From Candidatus Latescibacterota bacterium (GTDB lineage Bacteria > Latescibacterota > MVCY01 > DTYK01), in contig DTYK01000078.1 of assembly GCA_012961925.1 (NCBI GenBank), forward strand, positions 1 to 8,350: a stretch of DNA of 8,350 nt, read 5' to 3'. This document shows positions 1-6,046 of this stretch, piece by piece (within the stretch, counting starts at the first letter, position 1; each line of letters begins with the position of its first letter). The notes below the pieces were generated by a model that did no database searches, was not told the origin of the DNA, and was given only the letters and a program-made list of their open reading frames with translations. The position numbers and the translations under genes are program-made.

Positions 1-157
1 GGGAGTATTTCTTTGCTCAAGCTTTCTTGTAAAGAAAGCTTGCTTTGGCCAAGCAAACGTTCATGCCCTTGAGGGGCACCACGAAACATGAAAATTCTAT
101 TTTCGAACCAAAGAAAAAGATTACTTCAACTACTTAACATGGAAATTCCTGGTATAT
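1..157. other. Non-coding stretch downstream of pckA, rich in small hairpins
   Basis: No open frame of note is visible between the window edge and the pckA stop. The stretch contains a perfect 11-bp stem hairpin at 18-42, an overlapping 6-bp stem (TTGCTT/AAGCAA, 40-56), a 5-bp stem TGCCC/GGGCA near 74-88 and an AT-rich stem GAAAAT/ATTTTC near 92-106. None is followed by a clear T-run on the minus strand, so I do not call a terminator for pckA. The motif TTTCTTTGCTC at 9-19 is the reverse complement of GAGCAAAGAAA inside the repeat upstream of the ceramidase-like gene. This stretch is therefore probably another member or fragment of the same intergenic repeat family. Confidence 0.5.
18..42. 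repeat. Perfect 11-bp inverted repeat (hairpin, GTA loop)
   Basis: CAAGCTTTCTT at 18-28 pairs perfectly with AAGAAAGCTTG at 32-42 around the three-base loop GTA. A sister hairpin with the same CAAGC/GCTTG ends sits at 8327-8349. The right arm overlaps the stem 40-56, so the two could be alternative structures. No T-run follows on either strand, so a standard intrinsic terminator is unlikely. Confidence 0.75.
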
Positions 158-1648
158 CTAATCGAAGAGCTTCAGGATTGCCGGATCCAGACCCTTAAAT
201 TGCTTCAGCCATTCCCTCCTCTCTTCTCTCAGGAGGGTGGCCACCTCCTGGAGCCGATCTTTAGTGTAGTGGTTCTCAAGATCAAATCGGCTCATGTCTA
301 TGCCGGGGATTTCAGCCGGTATCTCATACCCCCAGATGGGGTCCTCCCTCCAGCGAATCTCCCCCCTGGCGATCATCTCTATTATCTTGACGGAATCCTT
401 GATGGAGATCTTCACGCCGCTGCGCTCACCGCCCACCCATCCAGTGTTAAGGAGAAAACACTGGATGTCCGGGTTATTACGCATTATTTCCAGAAAGCGG
501 TTGCCTTCTTCGGCCTCCGAGCCTATGATGAACGGATTTGTACCCACTACCCGTTTGGATTTCCCTGCCTGTTCGGGATCTCCTGCAGAGGTTTCAATGG
601 ATTCCCCGAGCATAAAGGCTGCGGCAGCCCATTCGGGAGAGAGCCTGGCTATCGGAGGTACGATGTCATAGCGGCGGGTGATGAAGATTATGTTGTCCAC
701 CTTGTCAAGGTCGATCCGGTCATCGGTGAAGGCCACGTCTGACCTTTTTACCATGGCCCGTCCATTTGATGTGAGGGACTGATCGAAGAAGTCCACTTTG
801 CCATTCGGATGGACCTTCACGTTCTCGAGTATCGCCCTCGGAGAGATGGAGGCCGCATAAAGCAACGGCTGGGTGTCCGGTTCAAGTCCATCGGTCTTGA
901 TATAATACGAGTCCTCGGTGCCGACACAACGGCCGTCGGGCTGGAGGACCACCACATCGTCCTGACGGATGATCACGCGCTCCGGATATCGAAGCCAGTG
1001 GGAATGGCATGAGAGCGTGGTCTTTCCGGTCCCACTGAGCCCGAAGAAGAGAAAACCCACGTCCCTCAAGTTGCCGTCGCGACGTATCTGCAAGATCTTG
1101 CTCCCCGCATGAAGGCCTAAACATCCCTGTTTCTTAACCTGATACATCAGCTTTCGCAACATGCTCTTCTTTATCTCACCCTTGTAGTCGCTGCCCAGCA
1201 CAATGGTCAGACCGCTCTCCGGGAATACAAGCACTCTTCGGTCTGGCCAGTCAGGCAGTACAATGGTAACGAATTCCGGATCCTTTTCTTCCGAAGGGAA
1301 GAGCGTATTCCCCCACATAAGGGGCAGACGGGCGTATTCAGCATCTACATAGATCCGGCACGCGATCTTGAATCCGGGATTCATGCACATGGTACGATCA
1401 AGCTGGATCATCACTTTAGTCCTTATCGCATCAAATACCTGCCCGAGCAACTCCCTCTCTGCCTGGTTCAGGTCCCTGAGGATTATCTCCGTGAACTTAG
1501 CACTGCGGCTGCGGATCCGCGTGATCAGGGCGATGTTTCCGAACTGGGTGATGATCCCGCCCTGGTTCAAAGCCATCTGTCTTAATTCTGCATCAGTCGG
1601 GTTATCGATGATCGCCTTCGGCCTCAGCGCAAATCCTAAGATCTCCAT
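158..1648 (-). CDS. pckA: Phosphoenolpyruvate carboxykinase (ATP-type), divergent
   Basis: This enzyme interconverts oxaloacetate + ATP and PEP + CO2 + ADP in the cytoplasm, the entry step of gluconeogenesis. Numbering is from the ATG at 1648 (496 residues; usual length about 520-540). Compared with the E. coli enzyme from memory, the active-site set is present. The P-loop GLSGTGKTTL is at 203-212 (Lys209, Thr210). GEIKK gives Lys161, the Mn-ligand lysine; Tyr155 lies six residues before it and His180 nineteen after, as in E. coli. The kinase-2 Asp pair is at 230-231, Arg297 follows SLTSNG, and NTGW is at 401-404. The adenine-site motif reads KISIKDS where E. coli has RISIKDT. The segment around 350-380 does not match the usual LAGTE block. 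It is the last gene of the argGH operon, 61 bases after argH. A TTG at 1678 would add ten residues, but it has no ribosome site, while the ATG has GGAGGG ten bases upstream. Function is confident; the subfamily is not assigned. Confidence 0.92.
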   Translation of the reverse strand: MEILGFALRPKAIIDNPTDAELRQMALNQGGIITQFGNIALITRIRSRSAKFTEIILRDLNQAERELLGQVFDAIRTKVMIQLDRTMCMNPGFKIACRIYVDAEYARLPLMWGNTLFPSEEKDPEFVTIVLPDWPDRRVLVFPESGLTIVLGSDYKGEIKKSMLRKLMYQVKKQGCLGLHAGSKILQIRRDGNLRDVGFLFFGLSGTGKTTLSCHSHWLRYPERVIIRQDDVVVLQPDGRCVGTEDSYYIKTDGLEPDTQPLLYAASISPRAILENVKVHPNGKVDFFDQSLTSNGRAMVKRSDVAFTDDRIDLDKVDNIIFITRRYDIVPPIARLSPEWAAAAFMLGESIETSAGDPEQAGKSKRVVGTNPFIIGSEAEEGNRFLEIMRNNPDIQCFLLNTGWVGGERSGVKISIKDSVKIIEMIARGEIRWREDPIWGYEIPAEIPGIDMSRFDLENHYTKDRLQEVATLLREERREWLKQFKGLDPAILKLFD

Positions 1649-1658
1649 GAGTGAGCAA

Positions 1659-1664
1659 CCCTCC
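1659..1664 (-). promoter_or_regulatory. Ribosome binding site that decides the pckA start
   Basis: Read on the minus strand, this is GGAGGG followed by ten bases and then ATG at 1648. The upstream TTG at 1678 is preceded by the palindrome and AT-rich sequence with no purine-rich site. The ATG is therefore the better start. Confidence 0.65.
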
Positions 1665-1684
1665 GTTTCTGGCTCCAACTATAT

Positions 1685-1698
1685 GCAATTCGAATTGC
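1685..1698. repeat. Perfect 14-bp palindrome in the argH-pckA gap
   Basis: GCAATTCGAATTGC reads the same on both strands. It lies 12 bases past the argH stop and about 36 bases before the pckA ATG. As RNA it would give only a weak five-bp stem with a TCGA loop. A dimeric regulator site is at least as likely as a hairpin. No known operator is recognised. Confidence 0.6.
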
Positions 1699-1709
1699 CA
1701 GTTCTTCGT

Positions 1710-3059
1710 TTATAAACTGATAAGATGATCTCGCACTTGGGAGAGTCTATTCTCCTCCTCCCTGACCTGGGCAGTTGCCGACTGGATCTTGCCCCGTGCC
1801 TTATCCAGACAGAGGTTGCCGGGCGCTCCGATGTGTCTCCTGGACATAATGCTCCTCACAGGGTCCCGTTCCTTCAGTTCGTCCAGCCTCTTCGCCACCT
1901 CCCGATAGGCATCCCGGAAGGGCATCCCTTCTGCAGCAAGCTCGAGTGCCTCGTCGGCTGCAAAGAGCTCCGGAGTAAACGACCCTAACAGCACATCACG
2001 GTTCACCCGAAGCTTCTGAAAGATCTTCCCTACTACTTTTAAACAGGATTCCGCAATATCTAACACCTCCATTAACGGTCCCTTTGTCTCCTGAAGATCC
2101 CTGTTATAGCCGGAGGGAAGATTGCGGGTGGTCATCACCAACTGGAACAGTCTGGAGAGGAGCCTTGCAGATCTGGCACGGACCAGCTCAAGCGCACATG
2201 GATTTCGCTTCTGGGGCATAATACTCGAGCCCGAACAGTACTCTTCTGGCAAGCTGAAATAGCCAAGTTCAGGGATGCTGAAGAATATAAGGTCGTTGCA
2301 TAGCCTGGAGAGATCCTCGGTCACCTGGGAGAGGGCAAAGGCTACTATGGCCTCTATCTTGCCGCGGCTGTTGTTGGCATACAACACGTTGTTCTGCACC
2401 CGATCAAAGCCGAGCAGGTTGCTAACCAACTGCCGGTCTATAGGGATGGACGCTCCATAGCTGGCTGCTGAACCAAGGGGACACTGGTTGTTCAGGTAGT
2501 AGGCTACCTCAAGCAGTTCAAGATCATCTAAAAGGGACTCTGCAAAGGCACCTGCCCAGAGGCCCACTGATGAAGGCATGGCCCGCTGGGTATGTGTCCG
2601 GCCAGGCATCGGTACATCCCTGTGTTCTTCGGCAAACGCCACCAGCGTATCGGCAAGTCTCAGCAGTTCTGCCTCCACCAACAGAAGCCTCTTTCTGGTG
2701 TATATACGGATATCCACCAGGACCTGGTCGTTCCGGGACCGGGCTGTGTGAATCTTCTTGCCCAGATCGCCCAGTTCACGAGTAAGGGCGTTCTCGATTG
2801 CGGTGTGGACATCCTCATCCTCCGGCTTGATCTCGAACTCACCCTTCTCGTTCAAGGTCAGGACCTCCAGCAGGGCCTCCTTCACCCTGGTGAATTCCCC
2901 GTCGCTGAGGATGCCGATGCTGGAAAGCATCCGAGCGTGAGCGATGCTGCCCAGCACGTCGGCTTCGACAAGCGCCCTGTCAAGGAGATAGTCCTCTCCA
3001 ACTGTGAACCGCTCTATCTCCTCGTCCAGCTTATATCCCTTCTCCCACAGCTTACCCAC
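1710..3059 (-). CDS. argH: Argininosuccinate lyase
   Basis: This enzyme splits argininosuccinate into arginine and fumarate, the last step of arginine synthesis. It is a homotetramer of the fumarase/aspartase superfamily and acts in the cytoplasm. At 449 residues it is close to the usual 455-460. All three superfamily regions are present: HTARSRNDQV at 104-113, GRTHTQRAMP at 153-162 with the conserved His156, and the signature loop GSSIMPQKRNP at 277-287 carrying the catalytic serine. The N-terminus reads LWEKGYKLDEEIERFTVG instead of the common LWGGRF, a form I associate with Bacteroidetes-like lyases. The residue after the signature is Cys where Asp or Val is usual. The start is GTG, three bases after the argG stop. 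Its likely ribosome site, GGAGGG at 3072-3077, lies inside the last codons of argG, 12 bases away, which is slightly long. The spacing suggests translational coupling to argG. Confidence 0.96.
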   Translation of the reverse strand: MGKLWEKGYKLDEEIERFTVGEDYLLDRALVEADVLGSIAHARMLSSIGILSDGEFTRVKEALLEVLTLNEKGEFEIKPEDEDVHTAIENALTRELGDLGKKIHTARSRNDQVLVDIRIYTRKRLLLVEAELLRLADTLVAFAEEHRDVPMPGRTHTQRAMPSSVGLWAGAFAESLLDDLELLEVAYYLNNQCPLGSAASYGASIPIDRQLVSNLLGFDRVQNNVLYANNSRGKIEAIVAFALSQVTEDLSRLCNDLIFFSIPELGYFSLPEEYCSGSSIMPQKRNPCALELVRARSARLLSRLFQLVMTTRNLPSGYNRDLQETKGPLMEVLDIAESCLKVVGKIFQKLRVNRDVLLGSFTPELFAADEALELAAEGMPFRDAYREVAKRLDELKERDPVRSIMSRRHIGAPGNLCLDKARGKIQSATAQVREEENRLSQVRDHLISL

Positions 3060-3062
3060 CTG

Positions 3063-4295
3063 TTACTTTATCCCTCCTCTCTTGGCCAGCACCTGGTATG
3101 GCAGGCCTCGTATGTGGGCCGCATCCCGGCACATCTGTTGATTGAACCCCTTGTTCTTTATGGAACGGATCTCCGGGCAGAAGAGTCCGGTATCCGACTC
3201 ACGACTCAGGATCTCGATATTGCCCTTGTACAGTTTCACGCGGTATTTTCCGTTCACCACCTGTTGTGACTGATCGATGAAGGCCTCCAGACCGTATCGC
3301 AGAGGATGGAATGCCTCGCCATGATACATCATGTAGGCCCATTTCTGGTCTATGGCCTTCTTGAAGAGGATCTCGTCTTTGGTAAGACACAACTGTTCCA
3401 GATCCTGGTGGAGTGCGAGGATAATCTTTGCTGCTGGCGCCTCATAGATCTCCCTCGACTTCAGATCCATGATCCCGTCTTCAAACATATCGATTCGCCC
3501 GATTCCGTTTTCACCTCCGATCGTGTTCAGCTCTGGAATGATCTGGGAAAGCGACATGCGGCGTCCGTTCAGTGAAACGGGTACACCTTTTTCAAACTCG
3601 ATCTCGATGATGGTCGGTTCGTCCTTTGCCTTCTCGGGTACCACAAGCCACATCCATATGTCATCCGGGAGTTCCTGGTTAAGGTCTATTGCCCCGCTGG
3701 CTATTGAACGACACCACATGGTCTTGTCGTCCCCGCCCGCCAGAGTCTCTGCCACCGGTATGCCCCAGGCCTTGCACAGTGCCTCCTCTTCGCCCCTTGT
3801 GAGATCAAAGTCCCTCACGGGTACGAGGATCTCCAGACCTGGTGCAAAGAGGGTGAAGACGTTGTGCATACGGTACTGATCGTTCCCCTTCCCGCTGCTT
3901 CCCTCGATCAGAGCGTCGCAGCCAAGCTCTACAGCCCTCTCTGCCACTTTTCGGGCGATCAGTTGTCTTGTCATTGAGGTGGAGACAGGGTAGCCTCCGT
4001 AGCTGGAGTTGGCCTTGATGGCCATGGACAGCCACTCGTTTGCGAACTCCTCCTTGACGTCGATGAAGATCGGCGCGATCCCAAGGGCCTTTGCATGTCT
4101 CTTGCACTGCTCGATCTCCTCATCGCCCTGGCCGATGTCCACAGTGATAGGCACAATCTCCTTCGCCTTATACTTCCTCCTTAGTAGGGCGATACTGAGG
4201 CTTGAGTCCAGTCCTCCAGAAAAGGCGGAGGCCACCTTTGTCACTTTCGGGGTCTTAACAACTTCGATCTTTCTCTCAATTTCCGCAACGTCCAT
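3063..4295 (-). CDS. argG: Argininosuccinate synthase, divergent branch
   Basis: This enzyme joins citrulline and aspartate with ATP to make argininosuccinate, feeding ArgH directly. At 410 residues it has the family's usual length. The ATP-pyrophosphatase loop AFSGGLDSS is at 24-32 (usually YSGGLDTS). GSSGKGNDQYR at 132-142 replaces GCTGKGNDQVR, STSMTRQLIARK at 105-116 replaces the usual TSLARPLIAK block, and IEIEFEKGVPVSLNG (about 230-244) is nearly canonical. GRIDMFEDGIMDLKSREIYEAP and the RVKLYKGN block are also present. About 18 residues precede the ATP loop where most members have five or so. This start is still favoured: ATG at 4295 follows a strong site, GGAGAGGTG, five bases upstream, and no internal Met offers an alternative before the loop. 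It is the first gene of the operon, with a near-consensus promoter about 75 bases upstream. Confidence 0.96.
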   Translation of the reverse strand: MDVAEIERKIEVVKTPKVTKVASAFSGGLDSSLSIALLRRKYKAKEIVPITVDIGQGDEEIEQCKRHAKALGIAPIFIDVKEEFANEWLSMAIKANSSYGGYPVSTSMTRQLIARKVAERAVELGCDALIEGSSGKGNDQYRMHNVFTLFAPGLEILVPVRDFDLTRGEEEALCKAWGIPVAETLAGGDDKTMWCRSIASGAIDLNQELPDDIWMWLVVPEKAKDEPTIIEIEFEKGVPVSLNGRRMSLSQIIPELNTIGGENGIGRIDMFEDGIMDLKSREIYEAPAAKIILALHQDLEQLCLTKDEILFKKAIDQKWAYMMYHGEAFHPLRYGLEAFIDQSQQVVNGKYRVKLYKGNIEILSRESDTGLFCPEIRSIKNKGFNQQMCRDAAHIRGLPYQVLAKRGGIK

Positions 4296-4368
4296 ATCTT
4301 CACCTCTCCTGATAGTAACATCTCTGTAGGCTAATCGAGGCCTTTTAAGAAGATTGTTCTAACATTAT

Positions 4369-4397
4369 AATTTAACACACCATTTTATGTTTGTCAA
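4369..4397 (-). promoter_or_regulatory. Sigma-70 type promoter of the argG-argH-pckA operon
   Basis: On the minus strand a perfect -35 box TTGACA (4392-4397) is separated by exactly 17 bases from TAAATT (4369-4374). An overlapping TATAAT (4364-4369) lies 22 bases from the -35 box, too far for normal use. Transcription would start near 4362, giving a leader of about 65 bases before the argG ATG. I see no convincing arginine-repressor (ARG box) pair around it. Confidence 0.72.
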
Positions 4398-4504
4398 CGG
4401 AAATATGCGAAATAATCCTTCCTAACCTTTGCACAGCACAAAAGATCCCCTCCAATCGTGAATTAAGGCAACGAACAGGCCGCAGAACCTGTAGCTTTGG
4501 GGAT

Positions 4505-4528
4505 GAAAACCTGAAGTCTTAACTCCAG
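4505..4528 (-). terminator. Weak intrinsic terminator candidate after the relic gene
   Basis: On the minus strand CTGGAGT pairs with ACTTCAG around the tetraloop TAAG (one G-U pair), followed by GTTTTC. The stem is only seven bp and the T-run four bases. It lies 23 bases past the stop of the FlgD-like relic and upstream of the argG promoter, the position expected for that gene's terminator. Confidence 0.35.
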
Positions 4529-4550
4529 ATCCTGTACGGTCTAAGCGGAC

Positions 4551-4780
4551 TCAGCGTAGGAGCGCGATCCGACGCACCGCTACCCATTGCCCTCCGTTAA
4601 CGGTCAAATGGTAAAGATATATCCCGCTTGCCACCTGATTGCCTGAGCTGCCCCCTCCATCCCAGAGGACCCGATGCGAACCCGCCTCAACCGCCTCATC
4701 CACCAGGGTGCGGACCGGTTGATTTCAAACACCAGAGTCAGGACATCGACGGCTGGCCGAGACAACGGGAGATGCCGACA
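4551..4780 (-). pseudogene. Relic of a protein with a FlgD-like C-terminal sorting domain
   Basis: Minus-strand translation from 4715 to the TGA at 4551-4553 gives 54 residues. They begin VRTLVDEAVEAG, run through HRVLWDGGGSSGNQVASGIY and end with RRIALLR. This is the classic end of a FlgD-like Ig / type IX-style sorting domain: V-R-T-L-V-D, W-D-G, G-x-Q-V-A-S-G-I-Y and a hydrophobic-basic end. Such domains close large secreted or surface proteins in FCB-group bacteria. The preceding strand, readable as SRPAVDVLTLVFEIN near 4717-4762, is in a different frame, and the 54-residue frame meets a stop at 4725-4727. The gene is therefore frameshifted and has lost almost all of its N-terminal part. 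Domain identity is a pattern match from memory. Whether this is a real mutation or an assembly error cannot be told from the sequence. Confidence 0.7.
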
Positions 4781-5005
4781 AAATAAAATCCCGCATAAAC
4801 CTCTTCAACCAAGTCTATGGGCGGGATGTCGAGACCTTTCCTGTTGAGAATCAGAGACACGAACCTGTTTATAAACCAGAAGTGATATCCTGCTGCCGAA
4901 ACTCTTGGAGCCCGAGCCAGTTGGGGGTTGATCCAAGGTATTCAACCCCTCTCCGCAACCGATGGTCACCCCCATATGTCTCCATATGATCAAGAGAGCT
5001 CTTAT
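4781..5005. other. Unassigned stretch between the relic domain and the orphan promoter
   Basis: No frame here stays open with recognisable content. On the minus strand a short frame ATG 4985 to TAA 4869 (38 residues) and an unstarted frame ending at 4738 can be read. Neither has a ribosome site or a family I know. The position, between an excellent leftward promoter and the relic C-terminal domain, suggests the eroded body of the same gene, or an untranslated RNA. Confidence 0.35.
4972..4988. repeat. CCATATG direct repeat, ten-base spacing
   Basis: CCATATG occurs at 4972-4978 and 4982-4988, starts ten bases apart, about one helical turn. Because CATATG is self-complementary, the pair can also fold as a six-bp stem with a TCTC loop. 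It lies about 20-35 bases downstream of the orphan promoter's -10 box, a plausible operator or leader hairpin, but it may be chance. Confidence 0.4.
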
Positions 5006-5034
5006 ATCATAAGAATATCCAAGCCTTTTGTCAA
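5006..5034 (-). promoter_or_regulatory. Orphan sigma-70 type promoter reading leftward
   Basis: On the minus strand TTGACA (5029-5034) is followed by exactly 17 bases and TATGAT (5006-5011), matching the consensus at 11 of 12 positions. It is the best promoter in the window, yet no intact gene lies downstream before the separate argG promoter about 600 bases on. Its natural target was probably the relic gene ending at 4551. Read-through into argG is possible. Confidence 0.65.
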
Positions 5035-5116
5035 GGGGAAAAACCGGGTACATTTCTTTTGAAGAGGTAAAGCAAAAGATCTCCCAACGTAGCACCGGCC
5101 CGTACGTCAAAATGGG

Positions 5117-5145
5117 TTGACTTTTTGCCCTTTTTATATCATATT
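5117..5145 (+). promoter_or_regulatory. Candidate promoter of rimI
   Basis: TTGACT (5117-5122), 17 bases, then CATATT (5140-5145) in an AT-rich stretch. The -35 box is five of six and the -10 box four of six. It diverges from the leftward promoter at 5006-5034 and would give a leader of about 85 bases before the rimI ATG. Confidence 0.45.
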
Positions 5146-5237
5146 ACACCTTACCAGAACCCTTTTTCCCATTAGCATCGACAAGACTGAGAACTCCACA
5201 GGAAAAAGTATCTGTAAAGTTTACCAAAGGATTTAGA

Positions 5238-5756
5238 ATGCCAGACGAGGGGATAGCTATCCGACGGATGCGCTACTCCGATCTGCAGTCTGTGATGGAG
5301 ATCGAGAGGGATTCCTTCAAGATGCCATGGTCCGAGTACTGTTTCAGCAACGTCCTCAAAGATTCAGACAGCTATGCGGTGGTCGCAGAATCCGATGGTA
5401 CTGTAGTAGGATATGCCGTCTCCGTGATCTGCACAGACAGGATATATATAGCGAACCTCGCAGTTCGAAATACCCGAAGACGACGGGGAATCGGGAGCCG
5501 ACTACTAAAAGTCCTTCTGGAGCACGGGCATAAGTTAGGCAAAGGGAAGGTCAGCCTCACCGTAAGGGTTTCAAATAGAGGTGCAATCTCGCTGTATGAG
5601 AGGTTCGGATTCAGAATTACAGGTCTACGGAAAGGCTACTACTCCGACGGAGAGAGCGCCCTGATAATGGAGAGACCCATCTTCCTTGAGGTAACAAAAC
5701 CCACGGCTGGTAAAGACGAGAAAAAGGATCATCTCCGAGTTAGCCGTTCAGTATAG
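5238..5756 (+). CDS. rimI: RimI-type GNAT N-acetyltransferase
   Basis: This protein probably transfers acetyl from acetyl-CoA to a protein N-terminus; in E. coli RimI the target is the alanine of ribosomal protein S18. GNAT features in order are: ERDSFKMPWSEYCF (23-36), the RimI-like acceptor segment; IYIANLAV (69-76); the acetyl-CoA loop RRRRGIGSRLL (80-90); and the RVSNRGAISLYERFGF block (110-125) with the general-acid tyrosine Tyr120, followed by GLRKGYYSDG. The residue before the VRVSN motif is Thr108 where RimI normally has the catalytic glutamate (LEVRxSN). The last 25 or so residues form a charged, lysine-rich tail beyond the usual 150-residue fold. The ATG at 5238 follows AAAGGA at good spacing. 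It stands alone, without the common tsaB/tsaE partners. The family is secure; S18 as substrate is less so because of the missing glutamate. Confidence 0.85.
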   Translation: MPDEGIAIRRMRYSDLQSVMEIERDSFKMPWSEYCFSNVLKDSDSYAVVAESDGTVVGYAVSVICTDRIYIANLAVRNTRRRRGIGSRLLKVLLEHGHKLGKGKVSLTVRVSNRGAISLYERFGFRITGLRKGYYSDGESALIMERPIFLEVTKPTAGKDEKKDHLRVSRSV

Positions 5757-5880
5757 GGTAGGTGAAGCACCCTTAGGCCGGATCTGCTAAGACCGTTTGG
5801 CGAATGGAGCGCCCGCTTTCCCTGTCTGAGCTTGGCCGAAGGAAAGGCGAGTTTGGAGTTAATGCTTCAGAGCTATATTT

Positions 5881-5902
5881 GTGGGAGAGGGCTTCTGCCC
5901 TC
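5881..5902 (+). repeat. REP-like hairpin, forward
   Basis: GTGGGAG is followed by a six-bp stem GAGGGC/GCCCTC around the loop TTCT, then GATGG. The layout, a conserved GTGGGAG head and a GC-rich foldback, closely resembles the REP sequences of pseudomonads (GTGGGAGCGGGCTT...). It pairs with an inverted copy ending at 5959. Confidence 0.6.
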
Positions 5903-5930
5903 GATGGCATTGGAACGAAGGCTTCGGGCT

Positions 5931-5959
5931 GCCCTTCGAACCCAGAAGGGCTCTCCCAC
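5931..5959 (-). repeat. REP-like hairpin, inverted partner
   Basis: Read on the minus strand, GTGGGAGA precedes a seven-bp stem GCCCTTC/GAAGGGC with the loop TGGGTTC. With the forward unit at 5881 it forms a nine-bp perfect outer inverted repeat (GTGGGAGAG / CTCTCCCAC) enclosing 61 bases, like a bacterial BIME made of two inverted REPs. Confidence 0.6.
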
Positions 5960-6046
5960 AGGAAGACTCTTTGGGCGAGCAAAGAAAAGGAAGGATAAGA
6001 ATTAAGATAAGATGGGAGATCCCAGATAACGGAAGGGAGGAATCTG

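Larger units (their letters stand above)
5763..5990. repeat. Intergenic repeat, left copy, with two REP-like hairpins
   Basis: This stretch matches the one at 8154-8350 in the same orientation. The matches are TGAAG..CCCTTA at the left edge, TAAGACCG..GGCGAA.GGAGCG (5788-5811 against 8165-8188, 21 of 24 identical, all differences transitions), a CTGAGC..GAAGGC.AGTTT block, and a 43-base end block (5917-5959 against 8273-8315, 40 of 43 identical). The left copy carries about 17 extra bases near 5774-5790. It fills the whole gap between rimI and the ceramidase-like gene, and I see no coding sequence in it. Confidence 0.75.

Noticed and set aside
18..42. Intrinsic terminator for the argGH-pckA operon
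   Set aside because: The stem is perfect, but no T-run follows on the minus strand and the stop codon is more than 115 bases away.
200..742. 180-codon plus-strand open frame
   Set aside because: It is antisense to conserved pckA sequence and its translation shows no domain.
1649..1678. TTG at 1678 as the pckA start
   Set aside because: It adds ten residues with no family support and has no ribosome site. The ATG at 1648 has GGAGGG at ten bases.
2592..3269. 225-codon plus-strand open frame
   Set aside because: It lies opposite argH and argG, has no recognisable domain, and crosses the gene junction. Both minus-strand genes are unambiguous.
4398..4550. Riboswitch, T-box or attenuator upstream of argG
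   Set aside because: This stretch is upstream of the argG promoter. The actual leader is only about 65 bases and shows no convincing conserved fold or leader peptide. No ARG box pair was found either.
4805..5110. 101-codon minus-strand open frame between argG and rimI
   Set aside because: Its translation has no recognisable family, it spans the orphan promoter, and it has no good ribosome site. The region fits a decayed gene or an untranslated RNA better.
5763..5990. Insertion sequence or CRISPR array
   Set aside because: There is no transposase frame, no target-site duplication that I can see, and no regularly spaced identical repeats. The structure fits REP-like intergenic repeats.
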